From: CAZJRB01 sp964547995
GTDB taxonomy: Bacteria; Planctomycetota; Planctomycetia; Pirellulales; Thermoguttaceae
Assembly: GCA_964547995.1 (NCBI GenBank)
Contig: CAZJRB010000020.1
Span: forward strand, 1-64,000
Length of the DNA stretch: 64,000 nt
Reading direction: 5' to 3'
Made by a program: the position numbers and the translations under genes. The notes under the pieces are model-generated. The model saw nothing but the letters and a program-made list of their open reading frames with translations, searched no databases and had not been told where the DNA came from. This document shows positions 28,301 through 35,484 of the stretch, in pieces (positions within the stretch are counted from its first letter, which is position 1; every line of letters starts with the position of its first letter).

Positions 28301-28378
28301 CCTCACCTCATCGGCCATGCCAACCGTCGCGAACAGTCCAACAACTGCCAGTGCGACGAAAACGCGTAAGAGACTCAT
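25340..28378 (-). CDS. secreted c-type haem protein with F5/8C-like and propeller regions (HzsA-related)
   Basis: A 1,012-residue exported protein. The signal is MSLLRVFVALAVVGLFATVGMA. An F5/8 type C-like beta sandwich follows (about 55-165: KEWVEYHFDAP, TRIYWLDDTP, KALRIEVKS), then a long beta-propeller/TolB-like region (about 270-560: GSIFDMNLSRDAKTLFFSFK, LLFISTRRGG). The C-terminal part has three haem c motifs: CIGCH (about 700), CVKCH (754) and CGSCH (911). Planctomycetes encode many such HzsA-like proteins outside hydrazine metabolism; a periplasmic redox role is inferred. Hydrazine synthesis is not implied, since no HzsBC genes are present. ATG at 28378 begins the signal peptide; the frame is open 47 codons upstream. 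Confidence 0.88.
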   Translation of the reverse strand: MSLLRVFVALAVVGLFATVGMADEVRVSHCYRGDTAGAINDRIQPESPVDRPRHSFWPHHGTKEWVEYHFDAPQKVSSTRIYWLDDTPGGGCPVPESWRFFYRKGNEWLPVEGAGEFGVKKGQFNRVTFKPVETKALRIEVKSRPGHGSGIIEWDPYDDPKRLASRKLRQIQASLNRFHFKPRDSALLRLIRETDGLSDEAEQYFEQLVEFRKRREELVADEAEITRFAGDMNAFLAEQARQLGPIAFFTRYPLARPNAANCHIWQSVPERWGCSIWIIDPGRPGAPAETIFNDPQGSIFDMNLSRDAKTLFFSFKKWGDKCWQIYEIGVDGSGLKKISRDPEYYEVGAIELPDGDLLFISTRRGGYTVCQPGPCSNLHVMRRDGSDVRCVSQNTLADFSPHMLPDGRVLFCRWEYIDRDLTYRQSLWTQNPDGRHYQLFFGNTVREVGTFWQARPVPGHGNLVAATFAPHHGYPHGAIGLIQNRQGLETPRGQGFAWITNEFSQIGDRSYRWSYRDPYPVSDYQLLVAYANAEGSKGRFAVCLLDLCDNTTRIYADPEMGCYNPLPLRPQGKLPELAAIERTGGYDPKEITWGEVAVADVYQGLPGIERGRVKYIQVMEQVRKTRDLTHRAYDQSPLMSYGTYYAKRCWGRVPVETDGSARFKIPALREIYFQVLDAEGRELQRQTSAVQLMPGETQSCIGCHEPRNMTPPVGLDARPNAFSKPAVKLQFPPWSNDGIIDFATVVQPVLDKYCVKCHSGGNPDGGYDLTGDKTRLFSMAYDNLLGRSRSYRQHDMAAGQMLPQEAAKGKPLVHFYWLLKTPTAVNRPLWTGSHASRLPEYLEEKHCEKKIPREDRERIYAWIDANVPYYATYAHSRPHSPGYRDLCTDVATGRQSEWYTKRFLGVYNRRCGSCHGGFPHPNDHGRIWDGLFAWINFTRPEHSPALTAHLAKEAGGRGLGTEKEGKGKPLFIDKNDPDYTTMLDAIREGRQKMLEHPRADMTGFIDDDPTHR

Positions 28379-28469
28379 GGTTTCCGACTTTGATCGTGTT
28401 CTTCCATAACCCTTGGGCACTGCATCAGTATACCGCAACCGAGTGACGGAACACAAGCAACCGATTTGA

Positions 28470-28540
28470 ATCCGTGGTCGTTCTGAATCCGTGGGGGACA
28501 GACCTCGGTACTCCCCCACGGATTCAGGACGGCCACGGAT
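28470..28540. repeat. 29-bp-arm inverted repeat (GAATCCGTGGGGG family)
   Basis: The arms at 28470-28498 and 28512-28540 are 27/29 identical when one is complemented, both differences being wobble-compatible. Within each arm ATCCGTGG occurs twice. It lies between the start of the haem-protein gene and the end of the outer-membrane-barrel gene, so it could act as a transcription barrier. No T-tract follows. Confidence 0.7.
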
Positions 28541-28602
28541 CGGGTTCGTCTGACAACCGTTTGGGCAAGAACGCCCTCTGCGGATTGACTATGCAAGCCG
28601 CA

Positions 28603-29421
28603 TTAGAACCAGAATGCGAAACGTACGTCGGTCAGGAAGTCGGGGGCGCGGTCATTCAGTCCGAGTGCGGCCCGCCAGGTCAGTTGAAGGCGTTCGGTCA
28701 GGAGATACGAGACACCGCCGCCGAGCATGTGCTGCGATCCGTCGTCGACCGAGCCGTGATCGACGAGCATTTCCCACTCGGCGAACGTCCCCAGCCGGTT
28801 TGTGAGCACGCAGTCGAGACTGGCCGTCTGCTGAAGCTGGATAAAGCTGTCGCCCGAAACCTTGAACAGAGCAAAGCCGGTAGTTCCCCCGAACGCAAGC
28901 CGGTCGGTCAGTCGCCACCGATAAAGCAGTTGCGTGAGCGGTTGAAGGCCTTCCAGTGCGAAGGGGTCGCCTCGCAGAGTCATCGGCACGGCGGAAAGGA
29001 CGGCCGTCTGCGGCAAGATGCCGTGCTGGGGCCACAGATCGAGCATCAAACCGACGTTGGGATCGAGCACGTCGTCGGACAAATCATCGACGGGCAACCC
29101 GTCCTGCCGGGTGGCGAAGTAGCCGGGCCAGCCTACGCGCATCTCGAGGCGGTCGGTCAGCCCAAACCGCAGAAGCAGGTCGGGAACCGCGTGTTGTTGG
29201 GTCCGTACCCCGCCAGTGTTGTTGTACACGAAGGCGTATCCGCCCTCGAGTTGCGCTCGTCCCGCGGCGATGTTAGTGATGTATTCCATCAACCCCGGCT
29301 GCACGATGTCACCCGGCAAACCGGATTCCCAGGCTGCAAGGCGACCGGCGGTCGACCACGGCAACAGCAGCCAGATGGCCGCGACGGCCGCAGCCCTACA
29401 CTCGGATGGAAAAGCTCTCAC
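28603..29421 (-). CDS. outer-membrane beta-barrel transporter-like protein (Phenol_MetA_deg family)
   Basis: A 272-residue exported protein. The signal is MRAFPSECRAAAVAAIWLLLPW and on to about residue 28. The rest consists of alternating amphipathic strands ending in phenylalanine (DVRFAFWF), as expected for an outer-membrane barrel. The pattern of QLEGGYAFVYNN, LRFGLTDRLEMRVGWPGY, TGFALFKVSGD and GGGVSYLLTERLQLT fits the MetA-pathway transporter group. The substrate is unknown. GTG at 29421 is the only start ahead of the signal; the ribosome site is weak. The upstream gene ends 18 bases earlier on the same strand, so the two probably form one transcript. Confidence 0.75.
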   Translation of the reverse strand: MRAFPSECRAAAVAAIWLLLPWSTAGRLAAWESGLPGDIVQPGLMEYITNIAAGRAQLEGGYAFVYNNTGGVRTQQHAVPDLLLRFGLTDRLEMRVGWPGYFATRQDGLPVDDLSDDVLDPNVGLMLDLWPQHGILPQTAVLSAVPMTLRGDPFALEGLQPLTQLLYRWRLTDRLAFGGTTGFALFKVSGDSFIQLQQTASLDCVLTNRLGTFAEWEMLVDHGSVDDGSQHMLGGGVSYLLTERLQLTWRAALGLNDRAPDFLTDVRFAFWF

Positions 29422-29439
29422 GTCCCACCGATTCGCCTA

Positions 29440-30234
29440 TTAGTGACCACGCCCCGATTGATGTGCCGCGGCTCCACCGTGTGTCTGGGCGGATCCTCGC
29501 AAGGATGCCGGTCCAAGCCGCCGTGCGTTCAGGCTCGGGTGCCCCGGTTGTCTTCCGCTCAGTCCGGAAGTTGCCCAAGATGTTCTGTTGCGGCCCGATG
29601 AGCCAACCGTGAATCCCGAGCGACCCGCCGGCAAGGACTCCGATCCCCGAAATCCAGAGCGATGGTTCCGGAACGGGTTCAATTTTGTCAGCCAGCCCCA
29701 TTTCTTAGGTGGATCGTTATTCGGCGGGGAGGGTTGAGCACGGTTTCCGGGCGAAAACGACCGGGGAATTGCCGCTCCCGCATGTGCCGGGCCGTGCATT
29801 GTGGAGGAAGTCCCCGCGGGTGCTTGCCCGTCCTGCTGCCAGGCGTGCTGAAATCGGTGCGTCTGGCGGTATGGATCTGTGGTCGTTTGCCCCGCGCCGC
29901 CGGCAATCGCGTTTTGCGAGCGTGTTTGGCTGCGAAAACGCGACTGGCCGTCTTGGGATGTCGCCTCGCGAGGCTGAATACGGTCGTAAGGGTTGTCCTC
30001 GCGAACGCCCCGCTCGTGCTGACGTGGAATACCTTCGGGCCCGCCATACGTGTGCGAATGACGGTAGAGGTAACCTTCTTCCGACCGGGAACGCTCGCCG
30101 GGGACCGGAACCAGCGCCGGAGAAACCGGGCTGAGCTGCTGGGCTTGCATTACGCTCCCCAGGACTAACAGATAGATAACCGATAGACTGACTGTCGTAA
30201 TCCGGTCGAGCAACTTCGTTCTTGAATAATTCAC
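29440..30234 (-). CDS. secreted low-complexity protein of unknown function
   Basis: A 264-residue protein with a signal-like N-terminus (VNYSRTKLLDRI, hydrophobic VSLSVIYLLVLGSVMQAQ). It continues as an R/S/G/Q-rich chain without recognisable domain. The segment KKWGWLTKLNPFRNH recalls short secreted planctomycete proteins. The GTG start at 30234 is fixed by AAGGAGG eight bases upstream; an ATG 19 codons further up lacks this. In the last third another frame (to 29396) also reads as plausible protein (GLADKIEPVPEPS), so a frameshift or an alternative C-terminus cannot be excluded. It probably forms an operon with the outer-membrane-barrel gene. Confidence 0.55.
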   Translation of the reverse strand: MNYSRTKLLDRITTVSLSVIYLLVLGSVMQAQQLSPVSPALVPVPGERSRSEEGYLYRHSHTYGGPEGIPRQHERGVREDNPYDRIQPREATSQDGQSRFRSQTRSQNAIAGGAGQTTTDPYRQTHRFQHAWQQDGQAPAGTSSTMHGPAHAGAAIPRSFSPGNRAQPSPPNNDPPKKWGWLTKLNPFRNHRSGFRGSESLPAGRSGFTVGSSGRNRTSWATSGLSGRQPGHPSLNARRLGPASLRGSAQTHGGAAAHQSGRGH

Positions 30235-30704
30235 GCTACGAGCCTCCTTATCTACATGCGTTGACATGACTGGTTGGCGGGAGAACCCCACCTATGGCAA
30301 AGTGTCTCTTGCCTGTTTCACTCATCTCCCGCCCGTGGCCCGCGACTCGGGAGCATGCGCCCCCGATAAGAGGGGTGTCCCGTGTGACTACGGAAACAAT
30401 GGGCGGAAGTGCGGCCAGGGCCGAATGGCCCTAAGAGCGGGCAGATCGTACCCGATTGTCGTTCACCAGTCCATATCACTTTCACTTTGGTCCATATCAC
30501 TTCAACTCGCTGGTACAAGTGTGTGCATGTGACGGTCTTTTCCGGCTGCTTGGGTGCTTGAGCACAAAGAAGAGCGGAGGCCGTTTTCCTTGATCTTTCA
30601 CAACGGTGGATTATAATCGCGTGTGGCTGGGCACCGGCGGCCCGGCGCCCGTTAAGCCCAGGTTTTCCTTTGCGCTATCCAGATCATTTCGAAAGAACCA
30701 AACC
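30235..30704. other. gene-free divergent region with a 13-bp direct repeat
   Basis: These 470 bases separate divergent genes. The only structure I see is a direct repeat, GTCCATATCACTT at 30469-30481 and again at 30490-30502. The copies are 21 bases apart, two helical turns, which would suit a dimeric regulator bound on one face of the DNA. No tRNA, small ORF with a ribosome site, or terminator was recognised. Confidence 0.5.
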
Positions 30705-31592
30705 ATGTGCAGCGTGAAAAGCCTCTTGCTGTTCTGCTTGGCGTTGCTCGTAGTCTGCGGATCCGGCTTTGCCCAGGATCTCACCGGCATCTGGAAAGGA
30801 AAGTACAGCTACCCGGCCGAATCGGACCGCGAACCCGGGCATTTCTGGGTCATCATGGTCCAGAACGAGTCGGAGCTGTTCGGGTTCGCCAAGGAACTCA
30901 ACACGTTCGGCACGGAGGAAGTGCCGTGGCTCCATGCCATGCTCAAGGGGAGTGTTGACAAAGCGACGGGCAAGATCCGTTTCACGAAATCCTACGACGG
31001 CACCGGGGAACAAAACCACGACGTGGAATATCGCGGCCGGGTCGCCGAGAACGGGACGAAAGTGCAGGGAACCTGGAAGATACCCGACCAGCGGGGCGCC
31101 GATTTCACCCTCGAAAAGGTGCGGAAACCCGGCCGTTGCGAAACCTCGGTCGTAGGCGTCTGGGCCGGTGAGTTCCAATATCCCGACGACGTTCAAATGC
31201 CACCCGTAAAATTCTGGATGATCGTGGCTTGCTTCGGCAAGGGAGTGACCGGGCTCGTCAAGGAACCCAACACGTTCGGCGAAGGAGACGATCCCTGGCT
31301 TCACGCGCTGCTGAAGGGACACATCGACGGCGAGACGGGCCGGATGACCTTCACCAAGACGTACGACGGCACCTCCGGAGTCGATCACGAGGTGAAGTAC
31401 GAGGGACGCCTCTCGGAATCCGCAACAAAACTCAGCGGCGAATGGACCATGCCCGATTCCTGGGGCGGAAAGTTCACCGCCAAGAAAGTCGCTCCCAAAA
31501 ACTGGGCCGAACTGACGCTAAGCAAGCCGATGGAAGTGGAGAGAATACAACCCGCGGCAATCCCCGTGATTCCGTGGAACGGGGGAGACTGA
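30705..31592 (+). CDS. secreted protein made of two copies of a lipocalin-like domain
   Basis: A 295-residue exported protein. The signal is MCSVKSLLLFCLALLVVCGSGFAQ. The mature part is an internal duplication: unit 1 (about 25-145) starts LTGIWKGKYSYP and unit 2 (about 150-265) starts VVGVWAGEFQYP. Both continue with FWVIM/FWMIV, KELNTFG/KEPNTFG, PWLHAMLKG/PWLHALLKG, a KSYDGT/KTYDGT turn, and a G-W closing strand. The repeated beta pattern suggests an eight-stranded lipocalin-like barrel, a guess from the pattern only. No catalytic residues are obvious. ATG at 30705 begins the signal; the frame is open upstream for 33 codons without signal features. Confidence 0.78.
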   Translation: MCSVKSLLLFCLALLVVCGSGFAQDLTGIWKGKYSYPAESDREPGHFWVIMVQNESELFGFAKELNTFGTEEVPWLHAMLKGSVDKATGKIRFTKSYDGTGEQNHDVEYRGRVAENGTKVQGTWKIPDQRGADFTLEKVRKPGRCETSVVGVWAGEFQYPDDVQMPPVKFWMIVACFGKGVTGLVKEPNTFGEGDDPWLHALLKGHIDGETGRMTFTKTYDGTSGVDHEVKYEGRLSESATKLSGEWTMPDSWGGKFTAKKVAPKNWAELTLSKPMEVERIQPAAIPVIPWNGGD

Positions 31593-31633
31593 GGCCAAGG
31601 GACCGCTTAGAAACAACTTCGCCATTGGCCCAT

Positions 31634-31715
31634 AAAGCCGCGACCGTTGGTCGCGCCGAACGCCGGCGGCGGTGGCTTTTGGGCAACGCTTGGCGCGACC
31701 AACGGTCGCAGCTTT
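31634..31715. repeat. AAAGC-GCGACC hairpin pair, copy 1
   Basis: Inverted arms at 31634-31657 and 31692-31715 are 23/24 identical. Each is AAAGC plus a hairpin, GCGACC-GTT-GGTCGC. It lies between the convergent ends of the repeated-domain protein and the spermidine-synthase-like gene. The same family occurs at 35347-35484 and as a half-unit at 67-85. Confidence 0.8.
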
Positions 31716-31739
31716 CTAGCAGAGGCACCCCCCCCGGAC

Positions 31740-32723
31740 CTATCGCTCCAGCCAGCGAACCATCCCCTGAAATGAAAAGCTCGTTTTGAAGCGGCGGTCG
31801 ACAAGCTTGGCCCTGGCGAACAGGTCGGCTTTGGACTCTCGTTGCGGAGACATCGACGCCACGACCACCAGGCCCCGGCCCGCGGGCATGGAAAACACGT
31901 ACGTCTGGGGAAACGCATCGCGGATGGTCTTCACGTCGCCGCGTAGTTTGGGATGGGGGTTGAGGTTGAACACCACGAGCCCGCCCGGCTTCAGTTTCTT
32001 CTGAACGCCCTCGTAGAAACGGAGCGTCCGCAGCTTCAGCGGAACGCCGCTGCTGTCCGTGTCCTTCGAGGGTTTCAAAAAGGCGTCCATGTAGATCACG
32101 TCGTACTGCGAGTCGGTCTTGGCGAGGTAATCGAAGGCGTCGGCGGTAATGATGTTCACGTTGCCCTCGCTGCGGACGCCGAAGTATTTTTCGGCGATGC
32201 GCACGACGGCCGGGTCGATCTCCACGGCGTCGACGTGTACGCCCGGATCGTAACGTTTCAGGAACCGGACCATGGATCCGCCGCCCAGACCGACGATCAA
32301 CACCTTTTCCTGCTCCGGCCGGAAGACGTAGCTGAGGAACAGGTACCGCAAGTAGGTGAAGTGCAATTCATGGGGATTGGCAAGATCCATCTGGGTTTCC
32401 ATCGCCTCTTCCCCGGAATCGCGGACGAAGATCATGGTCCGCATATTGCCCTTGCGGCGGATCAGGATATGAGAGTATTTCGACTTGACTTCGAACTCCA
32501 CGCGGCCCTGGGAAGTCGTGCCGAAGCTACGGGCCGCTCCGGGCCGGCTCGGCACAATCGCCAGGGCAATCAGCGCAGCGACCGCCAGGGCGAACGCCCG
32601 GAACCGACCCGTACGATGGCCTTCCAAGGCCGCCGAAAAGGCTCGTTCTTTCGATGGCGACGGCCTTGGAAGGCCATCGTACAATGCATCCGTGTCTGTT
32701 TTCCGACAAAGTCCGGCTTTCAT
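31740..32723 (-). CDS. spermidine-synthase-like aminopropyltransferase/methyltransferase-fold protein
   Basis: A 327-residue protein. The SpeE-like fold is seen as VLIVGLGGGSMVRFLKRY (cofactor motif), VDAVEIDPAVVRIAEKYF, ITADAFDYLAKT, and YDVIYMDAF. Canonical spermidine synthase has a GGGDG motif and a catalytic aspartate in its DSSD segment; here these read GLGGGS and MDAFLKPSKDTDSS, so polyamine synthesis is not assured. A hydrophobic segment (FALAVAALIALAIV, about 44-57) suggests export or anchoring. Between the start and this segment lies a 24-codon palindromic insertion (32611-32682). ATG at 32723 is supported by AGGAG six bases before it. It is divergent from a related MFS-like fusion protein. 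Confidence 0.82.
   Translation of the reverse strand: MKAGLCRKTDTDALYDGLPRPSPSKERAFSAALEGHRTGRFRAFALAVAALIALAIVPSRPGAARSFGTTSQGRVEFEVKSKYSHILIRRKGNMRTMIFVRDSGEEAMETQMDLANPHELHFTYLRYLFLSYVFRPEQEKVLIVGLGGGSMVRFLKRYDPGVHVDAVEIDPAVVRIAEKYFGVRSEGNVNIITADAFDYLAKTDSQYDVIYMDAFLKPSKDTDSSGVPLKLRTLRFYEGVQKKLKPGGLVVFNLNPHPKLRGDVKTIRDAFPQTYVFSMPAGRGLVVVASMSPQRESKADLFARAKLVDRRFKTSFSFQGMVRWLER
32611..32682. repeat. 72-bp element with perfect 22-bp arms, in frame in a signal-peptide region
   Basis: The arms GTACGATGGCCTTCCAAGGC+CG and the exact complement flank a 28-base centre. Each arm is a GTACGAT tag plus a small hairpin (GGCCTT-CC-AAGGCC). The 72 bases equal 24 codons, and the minus-strand reading frame of the spermidine-synthase-like gene passes through without a stop, between its start codon and its hydrophobic core. 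Confidence 0.88.
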
Positions 32724-32933
32724 CGTCGACTCCTGGATGCGTCACGCGCGGCGGCTGAGAAGCGGCAGGAAAACCTCACCACTCCTACCCCAAGTTTACT
32801 CGTTTTCGCCGCCTGTGAACAGGTCATTCCCCACGGAGCCTCGGCATTGACACAGAACGACAGACAGCGGACAATCACAACTTCGGTGCAGGTGGAACGT
32901 AGGGTTGGGTATCACACGCGGGTTCAACCAGGC

Positions 32934-34592
32934 ATGGGACGCAGAAGCAAGACGAAGAAGCGGGCCCGAAGGAAGCCGCCGGCGCGGGACGAGCAGCCGC
33001 GCGACGCCGAGCCGCCCGAGGCCCGCCCGGCCTTCCCTCAACAGCTCAGCCTCCAGCTCCTGGTGTTCACGGCCGGCGCGGTCTTGATGGGGCTGGAAAT
33101 CGCCGGCAGCCGGGTGCTCGCCCCGCACTTCGGCAATTCGGTGTTCGTTTGGGGCAGCCTGATCTCGGTCGTGCTGATGGCGCTCAGTCTGGGGTACTAC
33201 CTGGGCGGCCGCGTTGCCGACCGTTACCCGTCGCGGCTGCTGCTGAACTCGATTTGCGTGGCCGTCGCACTGTCGATTTTCGGGATTGCCTTTGTTTCGA
33301 AAGGGATCTCGGCGTGGCTTGTGGGCAGCGGGTTCGGCGAACAGAGCGGCCCTTTCGCGGCCTCGATCGTGCTGTTCCTGGCGCCGAGCGTTGGAATGGG
33401 GATGGTGTCCCCGTTTGCGGTCCGTCTGGCCACCCGTTCGGTAAGTTCGGTGGGCCGGAGCGCGGGCACGTTGTACGCCCTTTCGACGATGGGGAGCATC
33501 GCCGGGACTTTGCTGACGACCTTCGTTTTGATTCCGCTGTTTGGCTTGACGGTCATACTGAAAGGGCTTGCCGTGGTCCTGCTTTTGGCCGCGGCGGTCA
33601 CAATGCCCTTCCGGGAACCGTTCTGGAAGCGGCCCGAGGCCATCGTTGGGGGGATCCTGCTCGTTGCCGTGACGATCGGCTGCGTGCTGCGGACGGTACC
33701 GCGGACTCGGCTTTATCCCGGCGATCAGGTCCTGCTCGACGTGGACACCCCCTACCACCACATCACGGTGGTCGACAACGGCGACTTCCGCGACTTGCGT
33801 TTCGACAGGTACGTGGAAACCACAATCCTAACCACCCCGCCCTATCCCGCTGCGGATTACCGCGGTGGCTACATCGACGACTTTTATACGGACTACTTCC
33901 ATCTGGCCTTCCTTGCAAAGCCGGACATCGAGCGGTCGCTGTTTATCGGCGCCGGCGGGGGCGTGGGGCCGCGGACCTTTCACGTACACGACCCCGATAT
34001 GAAGATCGACGTGGTCGACATCGACCGCAAGGTGCTCGATATTGCGCACGACTACTTCCACCTGGAGCGGACGCCGCAGATTCGCACGAAGGACGAGGAC
34101 GGGCGGATGTTCGTGCGCAAGGCCGAGGAGCCGTACGACTGCGTGGTGCTGGACGCATTCACCATCGGCGGCCGGATTCCGCCGCACCTGGTCACGAAGG
34201 AGTTCTTCGCGCTCTGCCGCAACCGGATGACCGAGGACGGTGTGTTCGTCATGAACATCAACAGCGCCGTCGACGGATCGCTCGCCCGAATCTTCCAGTC
34301 GATGTACCGGACGCTGGAATCGGTGTTCCCGCACACGTATGTATTCGTCAAGGATTACCGACGTCGCGGCAGAAAGCAGTCAACGAACGTGATCCTGGTG
34401 GCAACCAAACAGGGGAAGCCGCTTTCGCCCGAAACCTGGACCGCCCGCGCTGAGAGGTACCGGTCCGAGTCGTACGTCGACCGCGGCCGCGTCCAGCGCA
34501 TGGTTGCCGACCTGCTGGTCGACGTGCCCGACGTATCGCAGTCGCCGGTGTTTACGGACGACTACGCCCCGATTGAAACAATGCCCTTTTGA
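32934..34592 (+). CDS. membrane protein fused to a spermidine-synthase-like domain
   Basis: A 552-residue protein. A very basic N-terminus (GRRSKTKKRARRK) is followed by about seven hydrophobic helices (residues 45-260), starting with LLVFTAGAVLMGLEIAGSRVLAP. That helix motif is typical of MFS-like membrane domains fused to spermidine-synthase folds. The soluble C-terminal domain (about 290-540) has LFIGAGGGVGPRTF, IDVVDIDRKVLDIAHDYF, RTKDEDGRMFV and DCVVLDAFTIGGRIP. Fused proteins of this type are common; their substrate is generally unknown. ATG at 32934 is taken as the start because the basic region begins there; the ribosome site is weak. It is divergent from the related gene at 31740. 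Confidence 0.88.
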   Translation: MGRRSKTKKRARRKPPARDEQPRDAEPPEARPAFPQQLSLQLLVFTAGAVLMGLEIAGSRVLAPHFGNSVFVWGSLISVVLMALSLGYYLGGRVADRYPSRLLLNSICVAVALSIFGIAFVSKGISAWLVGSGFGEQSGPFAASIVLFLAPSVGMGMVSPFAVRLATRSVSSVGRSAGTLYALSTMGSIAGTLLTTFVLIPLFGLTVILKGLAVVLLLAAAVTMPFREPFWKRPEAIVGGILLVAVTIGCVLRTVPRTRLYPGDQVLLDVDTPYHHITVVDNGDFRDLRFDRYVETTILTTPPYPAADYRGGYIDDFYTDYFHLAFLAKPDIERSLFIGAGGGVGPRTFHVHDPDMKIDVVDIDRKVLDIAHDYFHLERTPQIRTKDEDGRMFVRKAEEPYDCVVLDAFTIGGRIPPHLVTKEFFALCRNRMTEDGVFVMNINSAVDGSLARIFQSMYRTLESVFPHTYVFVKDYRRRGRKQSTNVILVATKQGKPLSPETWTARAERYRSESYVDRGRVQRMVADLLVDVPDVSQSPVFTDDYAPIETMPF

Positions 34593-34621
34593 AAACGCTC
34601 GGAGAAGACAGGGAGAAGACC

Positions 34622-35314
34622 ATGAACGCACGAACTGCGAATCGCTCTGCTGCAAGAATAATAAAGGAGGGGGCACCTGCCCCCGGCCTTTCGGAATTCG
34701 GCCCCACGCTTTGCAGTTCTATTGAGAAGCAGACTACCGCCGAACGGGACCGATTCGTCGATGGTCCGGGGGCAGGTGCCCCCTCCTTTGCCGGAAAATG
34801 CGAAAGCCCTTCGGCCGATCCCAAGCAATTCGTTGGCGGTGCGAGGTACCTCTTCTGCCTCGGCCTGCTGTCGTTCTTGGTGGGCAGCATGTCTTCTCTC
34901 GCACACGGCGCCGACGACGACCGGCCTGCGGACCCGCGGCATCAGGAGGTGGAAAAGCTCATTAGGCACTACTTCGCCACCTGGTCGAAGCAGGACATGG
35001 AAGGGTACGGCGCCTGCTTCGCGGACGGGGCCTCCATCCAGCTCCTCGATTCCCAAGGGAAGGTCACGACGTTCGCGCTGGCGCCGTTCCTGGCAAATCA
35101 GCGGCAAGCCCACTGCACGGCCCGGCACCGTCAGACGGAGACGCCCGAATCGATCGACATCCGCTTCGAGGCCAGGCTGGCCCGTGTGGTCGTCTACTGG
35201 AAGCTGACCTCCGGCCCCAGGACGGAATACGGATACGACCACTTCACGCTCGTGAAGTCGAAAGGCGGGTGGCGGATCGTCAACCTCGTCTTCTACGTGA
35301 CGAAACGGTCGTGA
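34622..35314 (+). CDS. secreted NTF2/SnoaL-like protein with repeat-derived N-terminus
   Basis: A 230-residue protein. ATG at 34622 follows GGGAG at good distance, only 29 bases after the stop of the previous gene. A short basic start (MNARTANRSAARI) is followed by about 60 residues encoded by a 127-bp palindromic element and flanks. Then comes a signal-like hydrophobic helix (YLFCLGLLSFLVGSM, about 76-90) and the mature domain. That domain, EVEKLIRHYFATWSKQDMEGYGACFAD to YDHFTLVKSKGGWRIVNLVFY, is a cone-like NTF2/SnoaL fold of the type used by small ketosteroid-isomerase-like proteins. No catalytic assignment is possible. The long N-terminal extension ahead of the signal is abnormal. Confidence 0.78.
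   Translation: MNARTANRSAARIIKEGAPAPGLSEFGPTLCSSIEKQTTAERDRFVDGPGAGAPSFAGKCESPSADPKQFVGGARYLFCLGLLSFLVGSMSSLAHGADDDRPADPRHQEVEKLIRHYFATWSKQDMEGYGACFADGASIQLLDSQGKVTTFALAPFLANQRQAHCTARHRQTETPESIDIRFEARLARVVVYWKLTSGPRTEYGYDHFTLVKSKGGWRIVNLVFYVTKRS
34663..34789. repeat. 127-bp element with perfect 24-bp arms, in frame in the NTF2-like gene
   Basis: Arms AAAGGAGGGGGCACCTGCCC+CCGG and the exact complement lie at 34663-34686 and 34766-34789. Each arm carries a hairpin (GGGGGCA-CC-TGCCCCC) behind an AAAGGA tag. A related but imperfect pair sits at 47239-47309. The plus-strand frame is open right through it. Confidence 0.88.
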
Positions 35315-35346
35315 GCCAAACCGGCGCAGAGTGTCGGCACGTATGA

Positions 35347-35484
35347 AAAGCCGCGACCAGCGGTCGCGGAGAAGTGGGGTCAGCATGTAAAGCAGGCGAA
35401 CCCGGCCCCGCAGTCTCTGCCACAAGAAAGAATGCATTGGGGAACGTTTACCCGGAAGTTCGCGCGACCACTGGTCGCGGCTTT
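35347..35484. repeat. AAAGC-GCGACC hairpin pair, copy 2
   Basis: Arms at 35347-35368 and 35463-35484 are 21/22 identical, each an AAAGC tag plus a hairpin (GCGACC-AGC-GGTCGC and GCGACC-AGT-GGTCGC). The right arm reads into the last codon of the TM2 gene and contributes two bases of its stop codon (35483-35485, TAA on the minus strand), so the element may have reset that gene's end. Confidence 0.82.

Noticed and set aside
25340..28378. Hydrazine synthase subunit implying anammox metabolism
   Set aside because: HzsA-like fusions are widespread in non-anammox planctomycetes, and no HzsB, HzsC or hydrazine dehydrogenase gene is in the window.
28474..29601. A 375-codon plus-strand frame
   Set aside because: It is antisense to the outer-membrane barrel gene and starts inside a palindromic repeat.
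29396..29701. A separate 101-codon minus-strand gene (GLADKIEPVPEPS frame)
   Set aside because: It overlaps the end of the secreted low-complexity gene in another frame and has no ribosome site; kept only as a possible alternative C-terminus.
31953..32933. A long plus-strand open frame preceding the membrane/spermidine-synthase fusion gene
   Set aside because: It is the antisense of the spermidine-synthase-like gene on the minus strand; the recognisable protein begins only at 32934.
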